Numbered from the stretch's first letter, positions 8,150 through 17,850 are shown. The stretch: 64,000 nucleotides of DNA from Frigoribacterium sp. ACAM 257 (GCF_007954365.1 NZ_VOLO01000001.1:372001-436000), one strand, 5' to 3'. Numbers and translations: made by a program. Notes: generated by a model from the letters alone, not told the origin.

Positions 8150-9325
8150 CTACCTCGATGTCGAGAGAAGGTCGCCTGTCGTGGCCGCTCGGGCGGCCGT
8201 GGTCCGTCGGACCTCGGCCCGAGCGTCGGCGTAGTGGCCCAGCAGGTCGTCGCCGACGCCCTCCCAGGTGCGGCCGACGACCGCGCGACGCCCGGCCTCG
8301 CCGAGGCGGGCCCGCAGCGCCCCGTCCGCCACCAGCGTGCCGACCGACCGCCGGAGCGAGTGGTCGTGGCGCGGGTCGAACAGGTAGCCGTCGACGCCGT
8401 GGCGCACGAGGTCGAGAGGCCCCCCTGCTGCCGGCGCGACCACCGGCAGGCCCGCGGCGTGCGCCTCCTGCACGGTCTGTCCGAACGTCTCGGTCGTGCC
8501 GGTGTGGACGAAGACGTCGAGCGCGGCGTAGGCGTCGGCGAGCTCGTCCCCGTGCAGGGGGCCGGTGAAGAGCGGGTCGAGGTGGCGCAGCCGCCGACGG
8601 AGCGAGGGCAGCGACGGCCCGCCGCCCACGACGACGAGGCGGACGCCGTCCCGGCGGCGCAGGGCCCCGAGGCGCTCGACCTGCTTCTCGGCGGCGAGCC
8701 TGCCGACGTAGCCGACGAGCACGTCGCCCGGCCCGGCGCCCGCCCTCGCGCGCAGCCGCGACGCGGCGTCGCCCCCGCGGCGGTTCGGGTGGTAGCGGCG
8801 CGCGTCGACGCCCCGCCCCCACGTCGCCAGGCGCTGCACGCCTGCTCGCTCGAGATCACGCAGGGAGGCGGTGGACGGCACGAGCGTGACGGTCGCCTGG
8901 TCGTGGATGCGCCGCACCAGGCGCCACGCCACCGCCTCCGTCACGGAGCCGAGCCCGCTGGTGGCCGCGTAGCGCGCGACGTCCGTCTGGAACACGGCCA
9001 CGCTCGGGAGGCCGAGCCTGGCCGACGCCGAGATCGCCTGGGCGCCGAGCAGGAACGGCGAGGCGACGTGCACGACGTCCGGGGCGAAGGCCGCGAGGGC
9101 CCCCGCGACCTGCGGGCCCGGCAGGCCGACGGGGAACTGCCGGTACGCGACGGACGGCACGCGGTGCACCCTGGCCCCGGCGTAGGAGGCGTGTCCACGG
9201 CCGGCCGGGGCGATCACGAGGGCCTCGTGGCCGCGGCGCTCCAGGTGGTCGAGCACGCGCAGCACGCTGGTGGTCACGCCGTTGACGGTGGGAAGGAAAC
9301 TCTCGGTCACGATGGCGACCCGCAT
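8150..9325 (-). CDS. GT4 glycosyltransferase, alpha-mannosyltransferase type
   Basis: A 391-residue GT-B enzyme. ATG 9325 begins MRVAIVTESFLPTVNGVTTS, the standard start of the PimB/MgtA-like group of GT4 enzymes, and is preceded by GAGGAG. The N-domain has the conserved donor-site start and FQTDVARYA; the C-domain has GYVGRLAAEKQVERL and the E-x7-E type motif TETFGQTVQEAHAAGLP. Such enzymes use GDP-mannose (or another NDP-sugar) to mannosylate lipids such as phosphatidylinositol or glucuronosyl-diacylglycerol at the cytoplasmic face. The divergent neighbour manC makes GDP-mannose, which fits. The exact acceptor cannot be read from sequence. Confidence 0.85.
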   Translation of the reverse strand: MRVAIVTESFLPTVNGVTTSVLRVLDHLERRGHEALVIAPAGRGHASYAGARVHRVPSVAYRQFPVGLPGPQVAGALAAFAPDVVHVASPFLLGAQAISASARLGLPSVAVFQTDVARYAATSGLGSVTEAVAWRLVRRIHDQATVTLVPSTASLRDLERAGVQRLATWGRGVDARRYHPNRRGGDAASRLRARAGAGPGDVLVGYVGRLAAEKQVERLGALRRRDGVRLVVVGGGPSLPSLRRRLRHLDPLFTGPLHGDELADAYAALDVFVHTGTTETFGQTVQEAHAAGLPVVAPAAGGPLDLVRHGVDGYLFDPRHDHSLRRSVGTLVADGALRARLGEAGRRAVVGRTWEGVGDDLLGHYADARAEVRRTTAARAATTGDLLSTSR

Positions 9326-9469
9326 GGGCACTCCTCGACTCGGCGTGCCTCCAGGCTGGCGCGCCGTCGTGGCCGGGCGGAGCAGACGCCGTGACGCTGC
9401 GGTGTCGGGTCGGTGAACTCCGGGAGGGGGCGACGGACGGTCGTGCCCGGTCGACGCGAGTCCGCTCGG

Positions 9470-9482
9470 TAGGGTGGCGGTC
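9470..9482 (+). promoter_or_regulatory. manC -10 element, probably leaderless
   Basis: TAGGGT (9470-9475) ends 7 nt before the manC ATG, so transcription would begin at or next to the start codon. Confidence 0.6.
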
Positions 9483-10601
9483 ATGACCAGCACGGACGGC
9501 CTCGACCGCTTCTACAGCATCATCCCCGCGGGCGGCATCGGATCGCGCCTCTGGCCCCTCAGCCGTGCGGACGCCCCCAAGTTCCTCCACGACCTCACGG
9601 GCAGCGGGTCGACCCTGCTCCGCGGCACCTGGGACCGACTCGCGCCCCTCGCCGGAGAGCAGCGGATCATGGTCGTCACCGGCCGCTCCCACCGGGCTGC
9701 GGTCGAGGCGCAGCTGCCGGCGCTCGCCGACCACAACGTCGTGCTCGAGAGCGAGCCGAAGGACTCGACGGCGGCCATCGGGCTGGCCGCCGCCATCCTG
9801 CGTCGGCGTGAGCCCGACGTCATCATCGGCTCGTTCGCCGCCGACCACGTGATCGCCGACGTGCGGGGGTTCGGACGCGCGGTGCGCGAGGCGATCGCCC
9901 TGGCCGACGCAGGGTGGATCGCGACGATCGGCATCACCCCGACAGAGCCCGCCATCGGCTTCGGCTACATCCACGTGGGCGAGGGCCTCGACGTCGAGGG
10001 CGCGCCCAGCGCCAGGCGGGTCAGGTCGTTCGTCGAGAAGCCCGACCTCCCCACGGCCGAGGGGTACGTCGCCGGGGGCGACCACCTCTGGAACGGGGGC
10101 ATGTTCATCTCACGTGCCGACCGCCTCCTCGAGCAGCTGGGCGAGACGCGACCCGACCTGCTCGCGGGCATCGAGGAGCTCGCGGAGGCGTGGGACACCT
10201 CGCGCCGCGGCGCGGTCGTCGACGCCGTCTGGCCGGGCCTCGAGAAGATCGCCATCGACTACACCGTCGCCGAGCCCGCGGCGGCGGCGGGGCGGCTCGC
10301 GGTCGTGCCCGGCGACTTCGACTGGGACGACGTCGGCGACTTCGCCTCGATCGCGAAGCTGCACTCCGCCGGTCGGAAGAGCGACCTCGCCATCCTCGGC
10401 GAGAACGCGCGCGTGCTGTCCGACGCGTCGAGCGGCATCGTCGTGGGCCACAGCGGTCGTCTCATCTCGCTCATCGGCGTGAACGACATCATCGTCGTCG
10501 ACACCCCCGACGCCCTGCTCGTCACGACGACGGCGAACGCGCAGCGCGTCAAGAGCGTCGTCGACGCGCTCAAGCTGAGCGGCCGCAGCGACGTCCTGTG
10601 A
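9483..10601 (+). CDS. manC: Mannose-1-phosphate guanylyltransferase
   Basis: A 372-residue nucleotidyltransferase that makes GDP-mannose from mannose-1-phosphate and GTP. The N-terminus has the pyrophosphorylase motif IIPAGGIGSRLWPLSR (~residues 12-27); further conserved parts are SFAADHVI, FGYIHVGEG, VRSFVEKPD, WNGGMFISR and AIDYTVAEP. ATG 9483 is placed by the -10 element 7 nt upstream. It has no C-terminal phosphomannose isomerase domain, so it is the short actinobacterial form. GDP-mannose feeds mannosyltransferases and the Gmd enzymes encoded further right. Confidence 0.93.
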   Translation: MTSTDGLDRFYSIIPAGGIGSRLWPLSRADAPKFLHDLTGSGSTLLRGTWDRLAPLAGEQRIMVVTGRSHRAAVEAQLPALADHNVVLESEPKDSTAAIGLAAAILRRREPDVIIGSFAADHVIADVRGFGRAVREAIALADAGWIATIGITPTEPAIGFGYIHVGEGLDVEGAPSARRVRSFVEKPDLPTAEGYVAGGDHLWNGGMFISRADRLLEQLGETRPDLLAGIEELAEAWDTSRRGAVVDAVWPGLEKIAIDYTVAEPAAAAGRLAVVPGDFDWDDVGDFASIAKLHSAGRKSDLAILGENARVLSDASSGIVVGHSGRLISLIGVNDIIVVDTPDALLVTTTANAQRVKSVVDALKLSGRSDVL

Positions 10602-10755
10602 CCCGGGCGGTGTTTCGGCGCCGTTACGTCCTGGTCCCGCTTGTGTAACGCCTCCGCATCACTCCGTCCGCACGGTCGGGAGCGGCCGTCACAGTAGGTA
10701 ACCTGTCGCCATACGTGCCCGGCTCACGGTGCCGGGCTGCATCTTGGAGGACAAC

Positions 10756-11844
10756 TTGACTACAACTGCGCGTAGGGCCGTCTTCAGCGGCCTCGCACTG
10801 GCCAGCAGCGTCGCCATCCTGGCCGGCTGTGCCTCGGCCCCCGAGGGCGACGGCGAAGCGGCCGGCGGCTCCGGCGGCAGCGACTTCGTGCCCTGCATGG
10901 TCTCCGACGCCGGCGGCTTCGACGACAAGTCGTTCAACCAGCTCGGCTACGAGGGCCTCACCGAGGCCGCCGAGGCCGAGGGCGCCGAGGCCAAGACGGT
11001 CGAGTCGGCCGACGAGACGGTCTACGACGCGAACCTGTCGAACCTCGCCGACCAGGGCTGCGGCCTGATCGTGACGGTGGGCTTCGCGCTCGCCGACGCG
11101 ACCAAGACCGCCGCCGAGGCCAACGCGAACATCAACTACGCCACGATCGACGACTCGTCGATCACGGCGGACAACGTCAAGCCGATCACCTTCAACACCT
11201 CCGAGGCGGCGTTCCTCGCCGGCTACGCGGCGGCGAGCTACTCGAAGACGGGCACCGTCGGCACCTTCGGCGGCATGCAGTTCCCGACCGTCACCATCTT
11301 CATGGACGGCTTCGTCGACGGCGTCGAGTACTACAACGAGCAGAAGAGCGGCGACGTCAAGGTCGTCGGCTGGGACGTCGCGTCGCAGACCGGCACCTTC
11401 ACCGGCGGCTTCGAGGCCGGCACCACGGCCAAGCAGAGCGCGCAGACCCTGATCGACCAGGGCGCCGACGTGATCCTGCCGGTCGGCGGCCCGATCTACC
11501 AGAGCGCCGCCGAGGCGATCCGCGACTCCGGCTCGGACATCGTCCTCGTCGGCGCCGACTCGGACACCTACGAGACGGACAGCGCCAACAGCGACCTGTT
11601 CCTCACCTCCGTGCTCAAGGGCATCAAGCAGGCGACGGACGACGTCACGACGCAGGCCGCCTCGGGCGACTTCTCGAACGAGCCCTACGTCGGCACGCTG
11701 GAGAACGACGGCGTCGGCATCGCTCCGTTCCACGACTTCGAGGACGAGGTCGACGCCGGCCTCTCGGACGAGCTGGACACCATCAAGGCAGGCATCATCG
11801 ACGGCTCGATCACCGTCGAGTCGCCCTCCTCGCTGACGAACTGA
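10756..11844 (+). CDS. BMP family nucleoside-binding lipoprotein
   Basis: A 362-residue substrate-binding protein of an ABC importer. It starts with TTG 10756, preceded by GGAGG ending at 10750. The lipoprotein signal peptide ends in the lipobox LAGC (Cys25), so the mature protein is anchored to the outer face of the membrane. The mature part has the BMP/PnrA signature VSDAGGFDDKSFNQLGYEG and later EAAFLAGYAAASYS and DVILPVGGPIYQ. BMP proteins of this type bind purine or pyrimidine nucleosides. It is followed by the ATPase, two permeases and salvage enzymes, which strongly supports nucleosides as substrate. Confidence 0.93.
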   Translation: MTTTARRAVFSGLALASSVAILAGCASAPEGDGEAAGGSGGSDFVPCMVSDAGGFDDKSFNQLGYEGLTEAAEAEGAEAKTVESADETVYDANLSNLADQGCGLIVTVGFALADATKTAAEANANINYATIDDSSITADNVKPITFNTSEAAFLAGYAAASYSKTGTVGTFGGMQFPTVTIFMDGFVDGVEYYNEQKSGDVKVVGWDVASQTGTFTGGFEAGTTAKQSAQTLIDQGADVILPVGGPIYQSAAEAIRDSGSDIVLVGADSDTYETDSANSDLFLTSVLKGIKQATDDVTTQAASGDFSNEPYVGTLENDGVGIAPFHDFEDEVDAGLSDELDTIKAGIIDGSITVESPSSLTN

Positions 11845-11888
11845 CACCAGTCCGCAGCAGGTCAGGCATCGATTAGCATGGCCTGATC

Positions 11889-11932
11889 GAGGGCCCGGGC
11901 AGGACGGTCTCCACCGTTCGTCCCGGGCCCTT
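11889..11932 (+). terminator. Hairpin between BMP gene and ABC ATPase gene
   Basis: GGGCCCGGG (11891-11899) pairs with 11922-11930, and ACGGT (11904-11908) with ACCGT (11913-11917). As in many importers, it could be a partial terminator or 3' stabiliser that leaves the binding-protein message in excess. The ATPase gene has its own -10 downstream. Confidence 0.65.
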
Positions 11933-11950
11933 CCCACGCCTACACCGAGG

Positions 11951-11962
11951 TAGATTGACGAG
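11951..11962 (+). promoter_or_regulatory. -10 element of the nucleoside ABC operon, leaderless
   Basis: TAGATT (11951-11956) ends 6 nt before ATG 11963, with no Shine-Dalgarno between. Confidence 0.55.
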
Positions 11963-13483
11963 ATGAAGCTCGAGCTCAAGGGCATCACCAAGCGATTCGG
12001 CGCACTGACCGCCAACGACCACATCAGCCTCACCGTCGAGCCGGGAGAGATCCACGCTCTCCTCGGCGAGAACGGGGCCGGCAAGTCGACCCTGATGAAC
12101 GTCCTCTACGGCCTGTACCAGGCCGACGAGGGCGAGATCCTGCTGGACGACGTCGTCCAGCACTTCTCGGGTCCCGGCGACGCCATGGCCGCGGGCATCG
12201 GCATGGTGCACCAGCACTTCATGCTGGTGCCCGTCTTCACCGTCGCCGAGAACGTCATGCTCGGCCACGAGGAGACGAAGGGCGGCGGCCGCCTCGACCT
12301 GGCCGCCGCGCGCGCCAAGGTGCGCGACATCTCGCGTCGGTTCGGCTTCGACATCGACCCCGACGCCGTCGTCGAGGAGCTCCCCGTCGGCGTGCAGCAG
12401 CGCGTCGAGATCGTCAAGGCGCTGTCGCGCGACGCGAAGGTGCTCGTCTTCGACGAGCCCACCGCCGTGCTGACCCCGCAGGAGACGGACGAGCTGATGG
12501 GCATCATGCGCCAGCTCCGCGACGCGGGCACCGGCATCGTCTTCATCACCCACAAGCTGCGAGAGGTGCGCGAGGTGGCGTCGCGCATCACGGTGATCCG
12601 TCTCGGCAAGGTCGTCGGCGAGGCCGAGCCCTCGGCGAGCAACGCCGAGCTCGCCTCGCTCATGGTCGGCCGCGCCGTCGAGCTCACCGTGCAGAAGGGC
12701 CCCGCCGACCCCGGCGAGGCCGCCCTCGTCGTCGAGTCGCTGCGCGTCGTCGACCCGATCGGGCAGGTCGTCGTCGACGACGTCTCGTTCGAGGTCCGAC
12801 GCGGCGAGGTGCTCGCGATCGCGGGCGTCCAGGGCAACGGGCAGACCGAGCTGACGGAGGCGATCCTCGGCCTCCAGCCCCGGGTCCAGGGCCGCGTCAC
12901 CCTCGACGGCCGCGACATCACGGGCCACAGCGTCCGTCGGGTGCTCGACGCGGGCGTCGGCTTCGTTCCCGAGGACCGCAACGAGGACGGCCTCGTCGGC
13001 GAGTTCACCGTCGCGGAGAACCTCATGCTCGACCGGTCGCAGTCCGGGCCGTTCGTCCGTCGGGGCTCGCTCCGCCTGGCGGAGCTCGCGGCGTTCGCCG
13101 TCGAGAAGGTGCGCGAGTTCGACATCCGCACCCAGGGCATCACCACGCCTGCCGGTCGCCTCTCCGGCGGCAACCAGCAGAAGGTCGTCCTCGCGCGTGA
13201 GCTGAGCCGCGACCTCCGGCTCTTCGTGGCGGCGCAGCCGACGCGCGGCATCGACGTCGGCTCCATCGAGTTCGTCCACAAGCGCATCGTCGCGACGCGC
13301 GACTCGGGCGTGCCCGTGATCGTGGTCTCCACCGAGCTCGACGAGGTCGTCGCGCTCGCCGACCGCATCGCGGTGATGTACCGGGGCACGATCATCGGCA
13401 TCGTCCCGGCCGACACCCCGCGCGACGTGCTCGGGCTCATGATGGCCGGCGAGGCCCCCCAGACCAAGGAGACCGCGGCGTGA
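11963..13483 (+). CDS. Nucleoside ABC transporter ATP-binding protein
   Basis: A 506-residue double ATPase of the RbsA/YufO type that powers nucleoside import. The first half has Walker A GENGAGKST (~residues 38-46), Q-loop and Walker B (VLVFDEPTAVL). The second half has the degenerate loop GVQGNGQTELTEA in place of a canonical Walker A, and the signature LSGGNQQKVVLAREL; this asymmetry is normal for the family. The second Walker B region reads RLFVAAQPTRGID, also typical. The GTG of the next gene overlaps its stop by 4 nt. Confidence 0.94.
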   Translation: MKLELKGITKRFGALTANDHISLTVEPGEIHALLGENGAGKSTLMNVLYGLYQADEGEILLDDVVQHFSGPGDAMAAGIGMVHQHFMLVPVFTVAENVMLGHEETKGGGRLDLAAARAKVRDISRRFGFDIDPDAVVEELPVGVQQRVEIVKALSRDAKVLVFDEPTAVLTPQETDELMGIMRQLRDAGTGIVFITHKLREVREVASRITVIRLGKVVGEAEPSASNAELASLMVGRAVELTVQKGPADPGEAALVVESLRVVDPIGQVVVDDVSFEVRRGEVLAIAGVQGNGQTELTEAILGLQPRVQGRVTLDGRDITGHSVRRVLDAGVGFVPEDRNEDGLVGEFTVAENLMLDRSQSGPFVRRGSLRLAELAAFAVEKVREFDIRTQGITTPAGRLSGGNQQKVVLARELSRDLRLFVAAQPTRGIDVGSIEFVHKRIVATRDSGVPVIVVSTELDEVVALADRIAVMYRGTIIGIVPADTPRDVLGLMMAGEAPQTKETAA

Positions 13484-14757
13484 GCGACGCGACCACCACG
13501 ACCACCCCGGCGCCCCAGGGCGCACCGACCGGCGGCGCGTCCGACACGGGCGACTCGCGCGGCTCTCGGCTCCTCCGCGAGATCACCACCGGCAACGCGG
13601 CCATCTCCGTGCTCGCCGTCGTGCTCGCGCTCGTGGTCTCCGGGCTGCTGATCGGCTTCACCGACCCCGACGTCCAGGCGACGACCGGCTACTTCTTCTC
13701 GCGCCCCTCCGACTTCTTCCAGGCTTTCTGGGCGTCGGTGGGCGGAAGCTACTCGTCGCTGTTCCAGGGTGCCGTGTACAACTTCCGCGTCGACGGCTTC
13801 GCCGCGGGCATCCGGCCCCTGACCGAGACGCTCAACTACTCGGTGCCGCTGATCGCCGCGGGCCTCGGCGTCGCGCTCGCGTTCCGCGTCGGCCTGTTCA
13901 ACATCGGCGCCCGCGGCCAGATGCTGACCGCGGCCGGCGCGGCCGGCTGGGTCGGCTTCTCGTTCGACCTGCCCCTGGCCGTCCACCTCCCGCTCGCCCT
14001 GCTCGCGGGCATCGCGGGCGGCGCCGTCTGGGGCGGGATCGTCGGTCTGCTCAAGGCGCGCACCGGCGCCCACGAGGTGATCCTCACGATCATGCTCAAC
14101 TACGTGGCCTTCTACCTGATCGCGTACGCACTGCGCACCCCAGGCCTGCTCCAGGCACCGGGCAGCCCCAACCCGAAGTCGCCGGCCACGCTGCCGAGCG
14201 CCGTGCTCCCCGACCTGTTCGGCGCGCGCTACAACCTCAACTGGGGCTTCCTGCTCGTCATCGTGATCACCGCGGTCGTGTGGTGGCTGATCAACCGGTC
14301 GACGCTCGGCTTCCGCTTCAGGGCTGTCGGCGAGAACCCGCACGCCGCCCGCACCGCCGGCATGAACGTGAAGAACATCTACCTCTACGCGATGCTCATC
14401 TCGGGCGCGCTCGCGGGCGTGGCCGGGTCGACGCAGGTGCTCGGCACGCTCACCACCGGCTTCACCTCGGGCATCGACGCCGGCATCGGCTTCGACGCCA
14501 TCACCGTGGCCCTCCTCGGTCGGTCGCGGCCCTGGGGCGTCTTCGGCGCCGGCATCCTCTTCGGGGCGCTCAAGGCCGGCGGCTACTCCATGCAGGCGGC
14601 GAACGGCGTCCCCATCGACATCGTCCTCGTCGTCCAGTCCCTGATCGTGCTGTTCGTGGCGGCCCCGCCGCTGGTCCGCAGCATCTTCCGTCTGCCCGCG
14701 CCGGGTGCCCCTCGGGTGCCGCGCGGCTCGAAGAAGGAGGCGGTGGTCACCAAGTGA
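13480..14757 (+). CDS. Nucleoside ABC transporter permease, first subunit
   Basis: A 425-residue integral membrane protein of the BPD_transp_2 family. After a polar N-terminus it has about ten hydrophobic segments. Family motifs include NIGARGQMLTAAGAAGW, LTIMLNYVAFYLI, FRAVGENPHAARTAGMNVK and GFDAITVALLGRSRPWGV. It pairs with the next permease to form the channel. GTG 13480 overlaps the ATPase stop by 4 nt; its own end overlaps the next start by 4 nt. Confidence 0.92.
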   Translation: MSDATTTTTPAPQGAPTGGASDTGDSRGSRLLREITTGNAAISVLAVVLALVVSGLLIGFTDPDVQATTGYFFSRPSDFFQAFWASVGGSYSSLFQGAVYNFRVDGFAAGIRPLTETLNYSVPLIAAGLGVALAFRVGLFNIGARGQMLTAAGAAGWVGFSFDLPLAVHLPLALLAGIAGGAVWGGIVGLLKARTGAHEVILTIMLNYVAFYLIAYALRTPGLLQAPGSPNPKSPATLPSAVLPDLFGARYNLNWGFLLVIVITAVVWWLINRSTLGFRFRAVGENPHAARTAGMNVKNIYLYAMLISGALAGVAGSTQVLGTLTTGFTSGIDAGIGFDAITVALLGRSRPWGVFGAGILFGALKAGGYSMQAANGVPIDIVLVVQSLIVLFVAAPPLVRSIFRLPAPGAPRVPRGSKKEAVVTK

Positions 14758-16043
14758 GCACCCTCACCCCCGACACGGCGGTCCCCGCCGCGCCGACCCC
14801 CGGCCTCAGCCGCACCGCCACGCGCAGCTACAAGGCGCCGATCGCCTTCGCGGTCTTCACCGTGATCGCGGTCGTCCTGTTCGTCGTCAACCCGCGTGAG
14901 GGGTCGAGCACGTTCCGCCTCGCCACCGCGACCGACTTCTTCGCGCTGCCCGACGCGGTGCTGCCCTCGGCGGCCACGGGCATCGCGCTCACGGTCGTGC
15001 TCGCAGTCGTGACCGTGCTGGCGTTCCTGCTCGCGCGGCGCGCCCAGCGTGTGCCGATCTGGCTCGTCGCCGTCTTCGGCGTGCTGTTCCTCGTCGCGTT
15101 CCTGACCTGGACGAGCGCAGACGCGACCATCCCCGTCCCCGGGCTCCTCCTCGGGGCACTCGCCCTCAGCACGCCGCTGATCTTCGGCGCCCTCGGCGGC
15201 GTGATCAGCGAGCGGGTCGGCGTCGTGAACGTCGCCATCGAGGGCCAGCTCCTGGCCGGCGCCTTCGTCTCGGCCGTCGTCGCGTCCGCGACCGGGTCCG
15301 CGTACGTGGGCCTCGCCTCCGCCATGGTCGCCGGGGTGCTCGTGTCCATGGTCCTGGCCGTCTTCAGCATCCGGTACATCGTCGACCAGGTCATCGTAGG
15401 CGTCGTGCTGAACGTTCTGGTCACGGGGCTCACGAGCTTCCTGTACTCGCAGGTCCTCACCAAGTCGGACGCGCTCAACCAGGGCATCCGGTTCCCGCAG
15501 CTGCCGATCCCCGGGCTCAGCCAGATCCCGATCGTCGGGCCCGTGTTCTTCCGGCAGACGATCATCGTGTACCTGATGTACATCGCCATCGCGGTCGTCT
15601 TCTACGGGCTGTTCCGCACCCGGTGGGGCCTGCGGCTCCGCGCGGTGGGCGAGCACCCGCAGGCGGCCGACACCGTGGGCATCAAGGTCAACGCCACCCG
15701 CTTCTGGAACGTCTCGCTCGCGGGCGCCATCGCCGGCCTCGGCGGGGCGTACTTCACCCTCGGCTCGCTGGGCAACTTCCAGAAGGAGATGACGGCCGGG
15801 GCCGGCTTCATCGCCCTCGCGGCGGTCATCTTCGGCCGGTGGGACCCGATCCGGGCGACGCTCGCGGCGCTGCTCTTCGGCTTCGCGTCGAACCTGCAGA
15901 ACGTGCTCGGGGCCATCGGGTCGCCGGTGCCGAGCGAGTTCATGCTCATGCTGCCGTACGTCGTCACGATCTTCGCCGTCGCCGGCCTCGTCGGCCAGTC
16001 TCGGGGCCCTGCCGCGTCCGGCAAGCCCTACGTGAAGTCGTGA
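14754..16043 (+). CDS. Nucleoside ABC transporter permease, second subunit
   Basis: A 429-residue integral membrane protein, partner of the preceding permease. About ten hydrophobic segments, with NVAIEGQLLAGAFVSAVV, QVIVGVVLNVLVTGLTSFLY, LRAVGEHPQAADTVGIKV and GFIALAAVIFGRWDP. GTG 14754 overlaps the previous stop; it lies 13 nt after AAGGAGG, so coupling probably matters more than this site. The cytidine deaminase start overlaps its stop by 4 nt, linking import to catabolism. Confidence 0.92.
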   Translation: MSTLTPDTAVPAAPTPGLSRTATRSYKAPIAFAVFTVIAVVLFVVNPREGSSTFRLATATDFFALPDAVLPSAATGIALTVVLAVVTVLAFLLARRAQRVPIWLVAVFGVLFLVAFLTWTSADATIPVPGLLLGALALSTPLIFGALGGVISERVGVVNVAIEGQLLAGAFVSAVVASATGSAYVGLASAMVAGVLVSMVLAVFSIRYIVDQVIVGVVLNVLVTGLTSFLYSQVLTKSDALNQGIRFPQLPIPGLSQIPIVGPVFFRQTIIVYLMYIAIAVVFYGLFRTRWGLRLRAVGEHPQAADTVGIKVNATRFWNVSLAGAIAGLGGAYFTLGSLGNFQKEMTAGAGFIALAAVIFGRWDPIRATLAALLFGFASNLQNVLGAIGSPVPSEFMLMLPYVVTIFAVAGLVGQSRGPAASGKPYVKS

Positions 16044-16459
16044 GCGTCGCCGAGGCCATCGACTGGGAGGCCCTGCGCGAGGCCGCCCGGGAGGCGATGA
16101 CGAAGGCGTACGTGCCGTACTCGCGCTTCCCGGTGGGCGCTGCCGCACTCACCGTCGACGGCCGCCTCGTGACCGGCTGCAACATCGAGAACGCCTCGTA
16201 CGGCATCACCCTCTGCGCCGAGTGCTCGCTCGTCTCCGACCTCGTCATGGGAGGTGGCGGCCAGCTCGTCGCCTTCGCCTGCGTCGACGGCAACGGGGGC
16301 GTCCTGATGCCGTGCGGCCGCTGCCGGCAGCTGCTGTACGAGCACTCGCACGAGTCGATGGTGCTCGACACCGTCTCCGGCCTCAAGACCATCGACGAGG
16401 TGATCCCGGACGCGTTCGGGCCCCGTCAACTCGAGCAGTACCGCGACTCGCAGTCGTAG
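16040..16459 (+). CDS. cdd: Cytidine deaminase
   Basis: A 139-residue enzyme that converts cytidine/deoxycytidine to uridine/deoxyuridine. The substrate motif is CNIENASYG; zinc ligands and catalytic glutamate are in TLCAEC (Cys59, Glu61) and PCGRC (Cys92, Cys95), as in the tetrameric cysteine-ligand type. The start overlaps the permease stop, so newly imported nucleoside meets the enzyme made from the same mRNA. Confidence 0.96.
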   Translation: MSVAEAIDWEALREAAREAMTKAYVPYSRFPVGAAALTVDGRLVTGCNIENASYGITLCAECSLVSDLVMGGGGQLVAFACVDGNGGVLMPCGRCRQLLYEHSHESMVLDTVSGLKTIDEVIPDAFGPRQLEQYRDSQS

Positions 16460-16473
16460 CTAGGAGCACCACC

Positions 16474-17796
16474 ATGACCACCAGCGACACCGCCCCCACC
16501 GCCTCCTCGACGGCCGTCGAGCCGTTCGACACCGTCGACCTGATCCGTGTGAAGCGCCGCGGCGACGCACTCGAGACGCCGCAGATCGACTGGCTGATCG
16601 ACGCCTACACGCGCGGGTACGTCGCCGACGAGCAGATGGCCGCGCTCACCATGGCGATCTTCCTCAACGGCATGGAGCGCCGGGAGATCCGCGACATGAC
16701 GCTCGCGATGATCCGCAGCGGCGAGACGATGGACTTCACGGGCCTCGGCAAGACGACGGTCGACAAGCACTCGACCGGGGGAGTGGGAGACAAGATCACG
16801 CTGCCCCTGGCACCGCTGGTCGCCTCCTTCGGGGTCGCCGTGCCCCAGCTCTCGGGCCGCGGCCTCGGGCACACGGGCGGCACGCTCGACAAGCTCGAGT
16901 CGATCCCCGGCTGGCAGGCGTCGATCTCGAACGAGCGCATGCGCGAGATCATGGCCGACTCCGGCGCGGTCGTCTGCGCCGCCGGCTCGGGCCTCGCCCC
17001 CGCCGACGGCAAGCTCTACGCGCTCCGCGACATCACGGGCACGGTCGAGGCGATCCCCCTGATCGCGTCGTCGATCATGAGCAAGAAGATCGCGGAGGGC
17101 ACGGCCGCCCTCGTGCTCGACGTGAAGTTCGGCTCGGGCGCCTTCATCCAGGACATCGAGCAGTCGCGCCTGCTGGCGCAGACCATGGTCGACCTCGGCA
17201 AGGACGCGGGCGTCGCGACGACCGCCCTGCTCACCGACATGAACGTCCCCCTCGGCCTCACGATCGGCAACGCGCTCGAGGTCCGCGAGTCGGTCGAGAC
17301 CCTCGCCGGAGGCGGTCCGTCCGACATCAGGGAGCTCACGGTCGCGCTCGCCCGCGAGATGCTGACCCTCGCGGGCCAGCCCGACGCCGACGTCGAGGCC
17401 GCACTCGACGACGGCCGCGCGATGGACGCCTGGAAGACCATGATCCGTGCCCAGGGCGGCGATCCCGACGCGGCGCTGCCGACCGCCCGCGAGACGCACG
17501 TCGTCACCGCGAGCCGGAGCGGCTACCTCACCGAGCAGCAGGCCCTGCCCTTCGGCATCGGCGCCTGGCGTCTCGGCGCCGGCCGTGCCCGCAAGCAGGA
17601 CCCGGTCCAGGCGGCCGCCGGCATCGAGCTGCACGCCAAGCTCGGCGACGCCGTCGTCGAGGGGCAGCCGCTCTTCACGCTCCACGCCGACGAGCCCGCG
17701 CGCTTCGAGCGCGCGCTCGAGGCCGTCGAGGGTGCGTGGTCGATCGGCGACGAGCGCGTCGAGCGCGGCCCCCTGGTCGCCGGCCGCGTCTCCTGA
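16474..17796 (+). CDS. deoA: Thymidine phosphorylase
   Basis: A 440-residue pyrimidine nucleoside phosphorylase that splits thymidine or deoxyuridine into base and deoxyribose-1-phosphate. It has the glycosyltransferase family 3 helical N-domain, the phosphate-binding motif KHSTGGVGDK, SGRGLGHTGGTLDKLES and the C-terminal PYNP domain. ATG 16474 is preceded by AGGAG (16462-16466). Length is normal. Confidence 0.96.
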   Translation: MTTSDTAPTASSTAVEPFDTVDLIRVKRRGDALETPQIDWLIDAYTRGYVADEQMAALTMAIFLNGMERREIRDMTLAMIRSGETMDFTGLGKTTVDKHSTGGVGDKITLPLAPLVASFGVAVPQLSGRGLGHTGGTLDKLESIPGWQASISNERMREIMADSGAVVCAAGSGLAPADGKLYALRDITGTVEAIPLIASSIMSKKIAEGTAALVLDVKFGSGAFIQDIEQSRLLAQTMVDLGKDAGVATTALLTDMNVPLGLTIGNALEVRESVETLAGGGPSDIRELTVALAREMLTLAGQPDADVEAALDDGRAMDAWKTMIRAQGGDPDAALPTARETHVVTASRSGYLTEQQALPFGIGAWRLGAGRARKQDPVQAAAGIELHAKLGDAVVEGQPLFTLHADEPARFERALEAVEGAWSIGDERVERGPLVAGRVS

Positions 17797-17838
17797 CCCG
17801 CGGGCGTCGCCCCCCAGCGACGTGACGGTCGGCGGCGG

Positions 17839-17850
17839 TAGCCTTGTCCC
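17839..17850 (+). promoter_or_regulatory. Internal -10 element before add, leaderless
   Basis: TAGCCT (17839-17844) is 6 nt before the add ATG, so add-PTS can be transcribed apart from the upstream operon. Confidence 0.55.

Noticed and set aside
11873-14343. Long minus-strand frames opposite the nucleoside ABC genes
   Set aside because: They are antisense shadows of an ATPase and permease with full motifs; compositions are unnatural and there are no ribosome-binding sites.
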